From positions 5,499-11,138 of the forward strand of contig JAGDVW010000018.1 of assembly GCA_023255835.1 (NCBI GenBank): a stretch of DNA of 5,640 bases, in the 5' to 3' direction. Within the stretch, counting starts at the first letter, position 1, and the number at the start of each line of letters is the position of its first letter. Made by a program: the position numbers and the translations under genes. The stretch comes from Candidatus Acetothermia bacterium. GTDB taxonomy: Bacteria > Bipolaricaulota > Bipolaricaulia > Bipolaricaulales > Bipolaricaulaceae. This document shows positions 1-5,640 of the stretch, piece by piece. Below the pieces are notes generated by a model. That model was not told where the DNA came from, did no database searches, and worked only from the letters and a program-made list of their open reading frames with translations.

Positions 1-927
1 GTGGAGGTCTTGGAGGGGCCGGGCTGTCCGGTTTGCGTCACCTCCACCCAGGACCTCGATTGTGCTCTCCGGATCGCGGAGAAAGGGGCGATCCTCTGCA
101 CCTTTGGCGATATGACCAGGGTTCCGGGGAGCCGGATGACCCTGGAGGAGGCCAAGGCGGAGGGGGCGGATGTGCGGGTGGTCCTTTCCGCGGCGGATGC
201 TGTGGAGATCGCCCGAAAAAATCCGGAGAAGCCCGTGGTCTTCTTCGCCGTGGGCTTCGAGACCACCGCGCCCGGCACGGCCGCGGTCCTCCTCGATCGC
301 CCCCCGGAAAATTTCTTTGTTCTTGTGAGCCACAAGCTCATTCCTCCGGCACTGGAGGCCCTCCTCTCCACCCCGCCCGTGTCAATCGACGCCTTCCTCG
401 CTCCCGGCCACGTCTCCACCGTGATCGGCGCCGGCGCCTATCGGGAAATCGCCGCCCGCTTTCGTGTCCCCATAGTGGTCGCGGGCTTCGAGCCCCTCGA
501 TATCCTCTACGCCCTCTTTTTGGTGTTGCGCCAGCTGCGGGAGGGAAGGGCGGAGGTGGAGAACGCCTATCCCCGGGCGGTCACGGAGGAAGGGAACCCC
601 CGGGCTAAAGAGCTTTTCCGCGAAGTTTTTCGAGTGGGGCCGGCCCTTTGGCGGGGGATCGGGGAGATCCCCAACTCCGGTTTCTCCCTTCGAGAGGAGT
701 TTTCCCAGCATGACGCGAAAAGGGAGTTCGGGATTGAGGGAGAGATGGGGGAGGAGAAGCCCGCGGGCTGCCGCTGCGCCGAGGTCCTCATGGCCCGGGC
801 CTTTCCCACCGACTGCCCCCTTTACGGCACGGTCTGTACCCCCATGACCCCGGTGGGGCCGTGCATGGTGGGTTCGGAGGGCGCCTGTAACATCTGGTAC
901 CGCTATTCCGGGAGGCCGAGGCTATGA
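1..927 (+). CDS. hypD: [NiFe]-hydrogenase maturation protein HypD, 5'-truncated by window edge
   Basis: HypD is the cytoplasmic iron-sulfur protein that, with HypC, holds the Fe(CN)2CO unit during assembly of the [NiFe]-hydrogenase active site. It receives cyanide from HypE. The 308 visible codons contain the family hallmarks: GPGCPVC at visible residues 6-12 (iron/cyanide-handling cysteines C9 and C12), FGDMTRVPGS at 35-44, GFETTAPGT at 85-93, APGHVSTVIG at 134-143, AGFEPLDIL at 161-169, and GEIPNSGFSLREEFSQHDA at 221-239. A cysteine-rich C-terminus follows (C257, C259, C272, C279, C288, C296), which carries the [4Fe-4S] ligands in this family. GPGCPVC normally sits near residue 65-70 of a protein of about 370 residues, so the first 60 or so residues are missing. 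The GTG at position 1 is therefore an internal valine codon, not the start. The upstream essential cysteine (C41 in E. coli) cannot be checked. The stop TGA at 925-927 overlaps the hypE start. No frameshift or missing key residue is seen. Confidence 0.97.
   Translation: MEVLEGPGCPVCVTSTQDLDCALRIAEKGAILCTFGDMTRVPGSRMTLEEAKAEGADVRVVLSAADAVEIARKNPEKPVVFFAVGFETTAPGTAAVLLDRPPENFFVLVSHKLIPPALEALLSTPPVSIDAFLAPGHVSTVIGAGAYREIAARFRVPIVVAGFEPLDILYALFLVLRQLREGRAEVENAYPRAVTEEGNPRAKELFREVFRVGPALWRGIGEIPNSGFSLREEFSQHDAKREFGIEGEMGEEKPAGCRCAEVLMARAFPTDCPLYGTVCTPMTPVGPCMVGSEGACNIWYRYSGRPRL
910..915 (+). promoter_or_regulatory. Shine-Dalgarno of hypE inside the hypD 3' end
   Basis: GGGAGG lies 8 bases before the ATG at 924 and is embedded in the last codons of hypD. 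Together with the ATGA overlap (ATG 924-926, TGA 925-927) it fixes the hypE start and suggests translational coupling, giving matched amounts of HypD and HypE. The coupling is inferred from layout. Confidence 0.75.
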
Positions 928-1949
928 AAAGGCTCACCGAGGAGAGGATCACCGCCCTCCATGGCGCAGGGGGCCTAGTTATGGAAAAACTCATCGTCGA
1001 GAAAATCCTTCCCAAATTCAAAATCCGCGCGGCCGGGCCGATCGGCCTCGATCAATTGGACGACGGCGCGGTGCTGGACCTGCCAGAGGGGAAGCTCGTG
1101 ATCACCACCGACAACCACGCGGTGAAGCCCATCTTCTTCCCGGGCGGCGATATCGGGAAGCTGGCGGTGACGGGGACGGTGAACGACCTTGTGGTCATGG
1201 GCGCGCGGCCCGTGGCTTTGACCATGGCCCTGGTTTTGGAGGAGGGCTTTCCTCTTTCGGACCTGGAGAGGATTTTGGGGTCGGCGGCTGCGGTGCTTTC
1301 GGAGATCGGGGTGGCCCTCGTGGCGGGGGACACGAAGGTGATGGGGAAGGGTGAGCTCGATGGGATCGTGATCAACACCACGGGGATCGGGGTGGCCGCG
1401 CGGCCCATCCCCGATGCCGGGCTTCGGCCCGGGGATTTCCTCCTCGTCACAGGGACGGTGGGCGACCACGGCATGGCCATCCTTTCCGCGCGCAACGAGC
1501 TCCCCCTGGAGGCGCCCATAGCCAGCGACGTTGCTCCCCTTTGGCCGGCCTTAATGGCGGCCCTGGAAACGGGGGGGATCACGGCCATGAAGGACCCCAC
1601 CCGCGGGGGCTTGGCCGCGGCCCTCAACGAGATGGCCAAAAAATCCGGGGTGGGGATCGAACTGGAAGAGGAGGCGATCCCGGTGCGGCCGGAGGTGCGG
1701 GGCCTTTGTGAGCTTTTGGGAATAAGCCCCTATGAACTCGCCTGCGAGGGCCGGGCGGTTTTGGGCGTTGCGCCCGAGAAACTCGAGGAAGTTTTGGTTG
1801 CCCTCCGCAAACACCCCCTTACCGCCGGGGCGAAGGTGATCGGCCGGGCCACCACGGAATACCCGGGGAAAGTGATCCTCCGCACCGCCGTGGGTGGAAG
1901 GAGGTTCCTGGAGATGCCCCTCGGCGATCCCCTCCCCCGCATTTGTTGA
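924..1949 (+). CDS. hypE: [NiFe]-hydrogenase maturation protein HypE (carbamoyl dehydratase)
   Basis: HypE takes a carbamoyl group from HypF on its C-terminal cysteine and dehydrates it with ATP to a thiocyanate. The cyanide then passes to iron on the HypC-HypD complex. The 341-residue length is normal for the family, an AIR-synthase (PurM)-like ATP-binding fold. Visible motifs are HGAGG at residues 13-17, the QLDDGAVL segment at 44-51, TTDNHAVKPIFFPGGDIGKLAV at 61-82 (split here as TTDNHAVKP and FFPGGDIGKL), GTVNDLVVMGARP at 84-96, VAGDTKVM at 133-140, DPTRGGL at 224-230, and the diagnostic PRIC terminus at 338-341, whose last residue C341 is the modified cysteine. The start ATG overlaps the hypD stop by 4 bases and has a good Shine-Dalgarno. 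HypE is the last hyp gene here; a promoter for an unrelated gene begins within its stop codon. No hairpin terminator is evident after it, so some read-through is possible. All key motifs are intact. Confidence 0.98.
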   Translation: MKRLTEERITALHGAGGLVMEKLIVEKILPKFKIRAAGPIGLDQLDDGAVLDLPEGKLVITTDNHAVKPIFFPGGDIGKLAVTGTVNDLVVMGARPVALTMALVLEEGFPLSDLERILGSAAAVLSEIGVALVAGDTKVMGKGELDGIVINTTGIGVAARPIPDAGLRPGDFLLVTGTVGDHGMAILSARNELPLEAPIASDVAPLWPALMAALETGGITAMKDPTRGGLAAALNEMAKKSGVGIELEEEAIPVRPEVRGLCELLGISPYELACEGRAVLGVAPEKLEEVLVALRKHPLTAGAKVIGRATTEYPGKVILRTAVGGRRFLEMPLGDPLPRIC

Positions 1950-1975
1950 CAAAACCGCGTTTTCCGCGCTAAGCT
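1946..1975 (+). promoter_or_regulatory. Candidate sigma-70-type promoter for the barrel gene
   Basis: A perfect TTGACA (1946-1951) overlaps the hypE stop TGA (1947-1949). With an 18-base spacer the matching -10 would be TAAGCT (1970-1975), which keeps only the T, A and final T of TATAAT. Transcription would start near 1982, leaving a leader of about 20 bases that holds the Shine-Dalgarno. The spacer contains a short inverted repeat, AAAAC-CGC-GTTTT (1951-1963), which could be an operator half-site pair or chance. The -35 is convincing and the -10 is weak. Confidence 0.5.
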
Positions 1976-1987
1976 ACTTTACTTGCG

Positions 1988-1995
1988 AAAGGAGG
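1988..1995 (+). promoter_or_regulatory. Strong Shine-Dalgarno of the barrel gene; start choice
   Basis: AAAGGAGG, followed by a further GAGG, precedes two tandem ATG codons at 2000 and 2003. The spacing is 4 bases to the first ATG and 7 to the second, so the second is the better-placed start. Either gives the same signal peptide apart from one methionine. The near-perfect anti-Shine-Dalgarno complement suggests high expression, as is common for abundant envelope proteins. Confidence 0.75.
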
Positions 1996-1999
1996 GAGG

Positions 2000-3094
2000 A
2001 TGATGCGAAAAATCCTGGTTTGGGCGGCGCTTTTGGCCATTGTTTCCGCCAGCGCTTGGGCCATTTCCCTCTGTGATTACACCCAGCCCGTCACCTCCAT
2101 CACCACCACTTCGCTCCAAGGGAACTTTCGGTATCTGGACGATCAGTACCGCGATGATCGGGGGAATGTCCTCTCCCTGACCCTGGCCGGAAGCTTCCTC
2201 CGCTACTACGACTCCGCGGATTTCGGCTACGGGATCAATAAGAGCGGTTCGATTTCCTATGCGGATGGTAGCTGGTCTTTATCCGGCGCAGGTTCCGTGG
2301 ACTTCCGTTTTTACGCGCCGGGGATGGACGTGTTCGCCTTCGGGCGGGTGAACGCCCAGGCCGCGGGGCTGGTGACCCCCACGGTGGCCGCGGTGGTGGG
2401 GGTTGGCTACGGGAGGCTCAAGGACGTGACCCCCCTGGCCAAGGCCATCCGCATTGGCGACAAACTTCTCGCGGAGAAGATCCTCACCAAGGCCCTTCCC
2501 GACCAGGCCCTCATGGCCATCGCCCAAGAGATCGGGAAGCGTGCGGAGTACGCCACCTTGGATGAGCTCGTGGTGAAGGTGGTGGGGCTCATCGAGGGCG
2601 CGGGCGCGGCGGCTGGGAAACTCGGGGCCGATGCCGTCCTCTACATCCGCGAGATCATCACTGCTTTGGGCGACACCCGCCTTTGCGGGTTCTCCGTGAG
2701 CGGCGGCGCGGGCTATAAACTCCTGGATCCTGCGGGCGCTCGGGATTTCGTGCTCTTCGGGGCCGCGGAATATGCCCTGCCCTGGTCCGTGGATAGCCAA
2801 TTCCGCCTGCGCTTGGATGCCACCTCCGTCCCCAACTTCGCAAGCTACAACGTGCAAGTCATGGGTAACTTGGTGCAAAAGCTCACCCCTACCACCACTT
2901 TGAACCTCGGCCTCACCTTCTCCCGTATGCTTCCCGCGGGCGGGACGCCCGTGGATTCCCAAACCCTCGATGCTACCTTAAGCTTCACCCTTTTCGGCGG
3001 CTGGGCGGTGAACGTGACCCTAGGGGCGCGGAATGCCACGGGCTACGAGGAGCCGCGGATCGAGCTTTTGGTCTCCGCGGGGATTAGCTTCTAG
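2000..3094 (+). CDS. Predicted outer-membrane beta-barrel protein with central helical insert, family unknown
   Basis: A 364-residue protein (363 if the second ATG is used) that I cannot place in a named family. It begins with a classic Sec signal peptide: R3-K4, a hydrophobic stretch at about 5-17, then SAWA with likely signal peptidase I cleavage after A21. C25 is not in a lipobox (ISLC has leucine at -1), so it is not a lipoprotein. The mature protein is rich in alternating polar/hydrophobic beta segments, by eye about 55-70, 72-88, 91-105, 109-120, 125-139, 229-240, 250-261, 264-273, 281-293, 298-309, 320-333, 335-345 and 353-364. It ends in phenylalanine, the terminal aromatic expected of BAM-inserted barrels. 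Residues about 143-225 break the pattern: they are alanine/leucine/lysine-rich and look helical. The only cysteines are C25 and C229. The gene has its own promoter and terminator, so it looks monocistronic and independent of hypDE. A role as porin, transporter or structural envelope protein is inference. Confidence 0.7.
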   Translation: MMRKILVWAALLAIVSASAWAISLCDYTQPVTSITTTSLQGNFRYLDDQYRDDRGNVLSLTLAGSFLRYYDSADFGYGINKSGSISYADGSWSLSGAGSVDFRFYAPGMDVFAFGRVNAQAAGLVTPTVAAVVGVGYGRLKDVTPLAKAIRIGDKLLAEKILTKALPDQALMAIAQEIGKRAEYATLDELVVKVVGLIEGAGAAAGKLGADAVLYIREIITALGDTRLCGFSVSGGAGYKLLDPAGARDFVLFGAAEYALPWSVDSQFRLRLDATSVPNFASYNVQVMGNLVQKLTPTTTLNLGLTFSRMLPAGGTPVDSQTLDATLSFTLFGGWAVNVTLGARNATGYEEPRIELLVSAGISF

Positions 3095-3121
3095 GAAAAA
3101 ACCGGGGGACAAACGTTTCCA

Positions 3122-3150
3122 GGGGACGGGTAACCGTCCCCTTTTCTTTT
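3122..3150 (+). terminator. Rho-independent terminator after the barrel gene
   Basis: GGGGACGG (3122-3129) pairs perfectly over 8 bp with CCGTCCCC (3134-3141) around a GTAA loop (a GNRA-type tetraloop in RNA), followed by TTTTCTTTT (3142-3150). It sits 27 bases after the barrel gene stop and separates it from the sensor gene. A second GGGGGAC at 3104-3110 could compete weakly for the same 3' arm. Confidence 0.92.
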
Positions 3151-3164
3151 GACCCCTTGGGCCA

Positions 3165-3179
3165 CATAATTGGGCAAAA
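3165..3179 (+). promoter_or_regulatory. Candidate -10 element for a leaderless sensor mRNA
   Basis: CATAAT (3165-3170) differs from TATAAT at one base and lies 8 bases before the ATG at 3179, which puts transcription initiation at or within about 2 bases of the start codon. No purine-rich Shine-Dalgarno exists in 3151-3178. A -35 is not clear: TTTTCT (3142-3147) is at about 17 bases spacing but weak and overlaps the terminator tail, while TTGACC (3149-3154) is only 10 bases away, which is too close. Assignment rests on the -10 and its distance to the ATG. Confidence 0.4.
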
Positions 3180-5640
3180 TGGCTAGCCCCGAGCTTTCCG
3201 GGATCCTCTGGCTCCTCCGGGAGGTGGGTCGGGCTGAAACCCTGCAGGACCTGGCCCAGGCCGTCCTCCGCTTCGCCCAAAGCCTCGTTCCCAAGGCCCA
3301 GGCCGGCTCAGTCCTCCTCTTGAACGAATTCTCCGGTCGATTCGAGTTCGCGGCCGCTTTGGGCTGGGACTTCGCCCGACTCCGCACCGTTTCCTTCCCC
3401 AAGGATGTGCTCATCCAGCAAAGAATTTATGGGGACAAACCCGCGATCATCCGCGATATTTTGGCCTTGGATCGAGCCCATTTTGGGCCGGAGCTCGTGG
3501 AAAAGCTCGCGGAGGTAGGGCAAGTCGCGGCCACCCTCACCCTCCCCCTTTTGGCCAAAGGGAAGCTCATCGGTTATCTGAACCTCGACCACAAGGAGGA
3601 CCCCGCGGCTTTTTCTGGGGAGGACCTCGAACGGCTTCTCCCTTACCAGGACATCTTCGCCGGGCTTTTGGAGCTTGGCCGGGAGAGGGAGGAGCTAAAA
3701 GAGGGTGAGAGGCTCTTCCGCCTCCTCTTCGAGAGGCTTGCTGATGCCGTTTACATCACGGCCTTCGACGGGACGATCCTCGAGGCCAACCCGGCGGCGG
3801 AGAAACAGACTGGCTATTCCCGGGCTGAGCTCATCGGCAAAAACATCATGCGGGATATCGCTGCCGAGGAGCCGGCCATCACCTACGAAAAGGCCAACGA
3901 GCGCCTGGCCCGCGGGGAGACCGTGGTCTTCGAGGAGAAAAAGCGCCGCAAAGACGGAACTTTTTACTGGACGGAATGCGCGGTGGTCCAGTTCACCTAT
4001 AAAGGACGTCCTGCCACCCTCTCCCTGAACCGGGACATCACCGAGCGGAAGAAGCTTGAGGAGGAACTCCAGCGCCGGGTGGAGGAGCTTTCCGCCCTGA
4101 ACCAGGCGGTGGCGGCCCTCACCGCCCACCTGGAGAGGCGAAAAGTTCTAGAGGCCTTGGTCGAGATCGCCAAGGGGGTAAGCCGCGCCGATTATGCCAA
4201 CGTTCTTCTTCTGAGCCCGGAGGGGGTTCCCGAAACCGTGGACCCTTTGGCGGAAAAACCTCTGCCCCTGCGGATGCGGCCGCGGGGTTTTACGTCCCTC
4301 ATCCTCCGCACAGGAAAGCCCGTGGTGGTGGGGGACATCAGGCCTGACGGATCTTGTATTCCCCCGGTTTTGGACGAGGAGGGAAAACCGATCCCGGCCA
4401 ATCCAGTGCTTTTGGAGCAGGGGGTCCGCTCCACTGTGGGCCTGCCCTTGCGGGTGGGCGGCCGGGTGCAGGGCGTTTTTTATGTGCACAGCCGCACACC
4501 CCACTCCCTTCCCGATCGCCTTCCCATCCTCACCCTCCTTGCCCACCATGCGGAGATCGCCCTGGAGAACGTCGCTCTTTTTGAAGAGCAGCGAAAGACC
4601 GCAGAGGTCTTGCGTCGGCTGAACGCCGTTTTTGTCAGGCTTTCCTCTATCCTGGAGCTTCCCGATCTCTTCCGCCTCATTGCCCAAGAGCTCCGCAGGT
4701 TCATCTCCTTTGACGCCTTCTTCGTGGCCGTCGTGGATGCCCAAAGGGAAAAGATCGTGCCCCTTTTTGCCCTCGAGGAGGGGGAGGAAATCGCTCTTCC
4801 TGAGCTTCCTTTGGACCCCAAGGAGAGCACCACCGCCTGGGTGATCGTCCGGGGCGAGCCCCTCTTCTTGGAGGATGTGGAGAGGATGCCGCCCCCGGTG
4901 CCGTTCAAGACGGTAGGCCGGCCCACCCGGGCCTGGGCCGGGATCCCCCTCGTGGCGCAAGCCGAAGTGATAGGCATTCTCTCCGTGCAAAGTTTCTCCC
5001 CCATTCCATTTGGGGAGCGGGAAAAGACCGTGCTTTTGGGGTTTTCTTCCGCCGCGGCTGCCGCCCTGCACAACGCCCTTCTCCTCCGTCAGGTCCGCCA
5101 AACCGCTGAAAAACTCCGCCGGCTTGAGGAGGCCTCCCGCCGCCTGAAGATGGCCCAAGCCAAAGAGGAGCTATATGGGATCGCCCTCGACGCCGTGGCC
5201 CAGGTCTTCGGGTTCAGGTATGCGGCGGTGCTGGAGGCCCACGAAGACGCCCTGGTTTTGGTGGCTCATCGTGGCTATCCTCCGGAACTTTTGGGGATGC
5301 GCCTGCCCTTTTCCGGGGGAAAGGGGGTCACCGTGGCCGCCTATTTGGCCAACGAACCCCTCTATGTCCCCGATGTGCGCGAGGATCCCCGCTACGTGGC
5401 CGGCCTTCCCACCGCGGGCGCGGAGCTCGCCATCCCCATCTCCATCGGGGAAAAGAGGTTCGGGGTTCTCAACGTGGAGCACGACCAAATCGACGGCATC
5501 CCTCCCGAGGACCGGGAACTTTTGAAAATTTTGGCCGCGGAGCTGGCCGTGGCCCTCCTCGGGCTTGCGCGCCTGGAATCCCTCCGGGATCTGAGCCAAA
5601 AACTGGAGATCCTCCACGAGATCTCCCAAAGGCTTCAGCG
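3179..5640 (+). CDS. Multi-domain GAF/PAS sensor protein, 3'-truncated by window edge
   Basis: This reading frame is open without a stop from 3179 to the window end (820 full codons). Domains by eye: GAF1 at about residues 17-165 (ends with TLPLLAKGKLIGYLNLDH at 121-138); PAS at about 178-292 (ADAVYITAFDGTILEANPAA at 188-207, TGYSRAELIGK at 211-221, PAC end RDITERKKLEEEL at 285-297); GAF2 at about 320-465; GAF3 at about 485-632 (AGIPLVAQAEVIGILSVQS near 587-605); GAF4 at about 657-795 (VPDVREDPRY, then LAIPISIGEKRFGVLNVEH). Charged helical connectors join them, and residues 801-820 look like the lead-in helix of another GAF or of an output domain. No signal peptide or membrane span is visible, so it is probably cytoplasmic and senses a small molecule or redox/light cue. 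The ligand is unknown. The output (histidine kinase, GGDEF, phosphatase or other) is off the edge. An in-frame TAA at 3167-3169 limits the start to ATG 3179 or TTG 3170; ATG is preferred although neither has a Shine-Dalgarno. Confidence 0.93.
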   Translation, partial: MASPELSGILWLLREVGRAETLQDLAQAVLRFAQSLVPKAQAGSVLLLNEFSGRFEFAAALGWDFARLRTVSFPKDVLIQQRIYGDKPAIIRDILALDRAHFGPELVEKLAEVGQVAATLTLPLLAKGKLIGYLNLDHKEDPAAFSGEDLERLLPYQDIFAGLLELGREREELKEGERLFRLLFERLADAVYITAFDGTILEANPAAEKQTGYSRAELIGKNIMRDIAAEEPAITYEKANERLARGETVVFEEKKRRKDGTFYWTECAVVQFTYKGRPATLSLNRDITERKKLEEELQRRVEELSALNQAVAALTAHLERRKVLEALVEIAKGVSRADYANVLLLSPEGVPETVDPLAEKPLPLRMRPRGFTSLILRTGKPVVVGDIRPDGSCIPPVLDEEGKPIPANPVLLEQGVRSTVGLPLRVGGRVQGVFYVHSRTPHSLPDRLPILTLLAHHAEIALENVALFEEQRKTAEVLRRLNAVFVRLSSILELPDLFRLIAQELRRFISFDAFFVAVVDAQREKIVPLFALEEGEEIALPELPLDPKESTTAWVIVRGEPLFLEDVERMPPPVPFKTVGRPTRAWAGIPLVAQAEVIGILSVQSFSPIPFGEREKTVLLGFSSAAAAALHNALLLRQVRQTAEKLRRLEEASRRLKMAQAKEELYGIALDAVAQVFGFRYAAVLEAHEDALVLVAHRGYPPELLGMRLPFSGGKGVTVAAYLANEPLYVPDVREDPRYVAGLPTAGAELAIPISIGEKRFGVLNVEHDQIDGIPPEDRELLKILAAELAVALLGLARLESLRDLSQKLEILHEISQRLQ
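4568..4621 (+). repeat. Inter-GAF connector helix, copy 1
   Basis: Residues 464-481 of the sensor (N..L....R.TAE.LRRL) match residues 632-649 at 10 of 18 positions without gaps, exactly 168 residues apart. It lies between GAF2 and GAF3 and is predicted helical. It marks the boundary of a repeated GAF-plus-linker unit. The similarity is at protein level; the DNA has diverged. Confidence 0.6.
5072..5125 (+). repeat. Inter-GAF connector helix, copy 2
   Basis: Residues 632-649 (N.LLL..VRQTAEKLRRL) repeat the connector at 464-481. This copy lies between GAF3 and GAF4. It supports an origin of the tandem GAF region by duplication of a module, or convergent signalling-helix sequence. Confidence 0.6.

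Noticed and set aside
1..3. GTG at position 1 as a start codon of hypD
   Set aside because: The family motif GPGCPVC comes only five codons later, whereas it normally lies about 65 residues in. The gene is cut by the window edge.
1052..1639. Antisense frames opposite hypE, up to 195 codons
   Set aside because: Full overlap with conserved HypE; composition is typical of a reverse-strand shadow.
1951..1963. AAAACCGCGTTTT as an intrinsic terminator of hypE
   Set aside because: The stem is only 5 bp and AT-dominated with a 3-base loop, and no U-tract extends beyond the stem itself.
2072..2074. C25 of the barrel protein as a lipoprotein cysteine
   Set aside because: The preceding residues are I-S-L, with leucine at -1 where small residues are required, and a good signal peptidase I site (AWA) lies just before.
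2279..2962. Open frame of 227 codons on the minus strand opposite the barrel gene
   Set aside because: The + strand gene has signal peptide, Shine-Dalgarno, promoter and terminator. The antisense translation is histidine/glycine-rich without any domain pattern.
3149..3170. TTGACC (3149-3154) and CATAAT (3165-3170) as a paired promoter
   Set aside because: The spacer is only 10 bases, far short of 16-18, so TTGACC is not counted as the -35.
4358..4360. C393 in GAF2 as a phytochrome-type bilin-attachment cysteine
   Set aside because: The surrounding GSCIPP segment does not show the conserved phytochrome GAF motifs (such as DIP or a Cys-His pair).
4148..5158. Open frame of 336 codons on the minus strand opposite the sensor gene
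   Set aside because: It lies wholly antisense to GAF/PAS domains that read clearly on the + strand. Its translation is glycine/histidine/proline-rich and low in recognisable structure, and GC-rich codon bias routinely makes such shadow frames.

Overview
The window is a GC-rich stretch of bacterial chromosome with four densely packed genes, all on the + strand. Reading order: the 3' part of hypD, a complete hypE, a complete gene for a secreted protein that looks like an outer-membrane beta-barrel, and the 5' part of a very long multi-domain GAF/PAS sensor protein that runs off the right edge. The signal peptide, predominantly beta-strand body and C-terminal phenylalanine of the third gene point to a diderm (outer-membrane) bacterium. 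HypD and HypE point to a lineage that makes [NiFe]-hydrogenase, usually an anaerobe or H2-metabolising organism. I get a faint resemblance to uncultured thermophile-type lineages such as Bipolaricaulota/Acetothermia, but this is an impression from protein style only and was not tested.

Region 1-1949 is the end of a hydrogenase-maturation operon. HypD (N-terminus lost at the window edge) and HypE overlap by 4 bases (ATGA), so they are probably translationally coupled. HypE makes the cyanide ligand on its C-terminal cysteine, and HypD, with HypC, assembles the Fe(CN)2CO group delivered to the hydrogenase large subunit. Motifs in both look intact, so the pathway is probably functional. HypC, HypF, HypA, HypB and the hydrogenase itself are not in the window.

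Region 1946-3150 is a separate transcription unit. A perfect TTGACA hexamer overlaps the hypE stop codon and probably drives the barrel gene, which has a very strong Shine-Dalgarno sequence. The gene ends in a textbook intrinsic terminator (8-bp stem, GUAA loop, U-rich tail). The encoded protein has an unusual predicted helical block of about 80 residues in the middle of the barrel. I cannot assign it to a named family.

Region 3165-5640 starts a third unit. The sensor gene has no Shine-Dalgarno, but a CATAAT hexamer lies 8 bases before its ATG, the layout expected of a leaderless mRNA. The visible 820 residues read GAF-PAS-GAF-GAF-GAF, with alpha-helical connectors and no membrane segment, so it is probably a cytoplasmic sensor. 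The output domain lies outside the window. Nothing in the sequence ties the sensor to the hydrogenase genes beyond adjacency. I saw no tRNA, rRNA, CRISPR array, insertion sequence or riboswitch. No stretch over 300 bases is without a gene.
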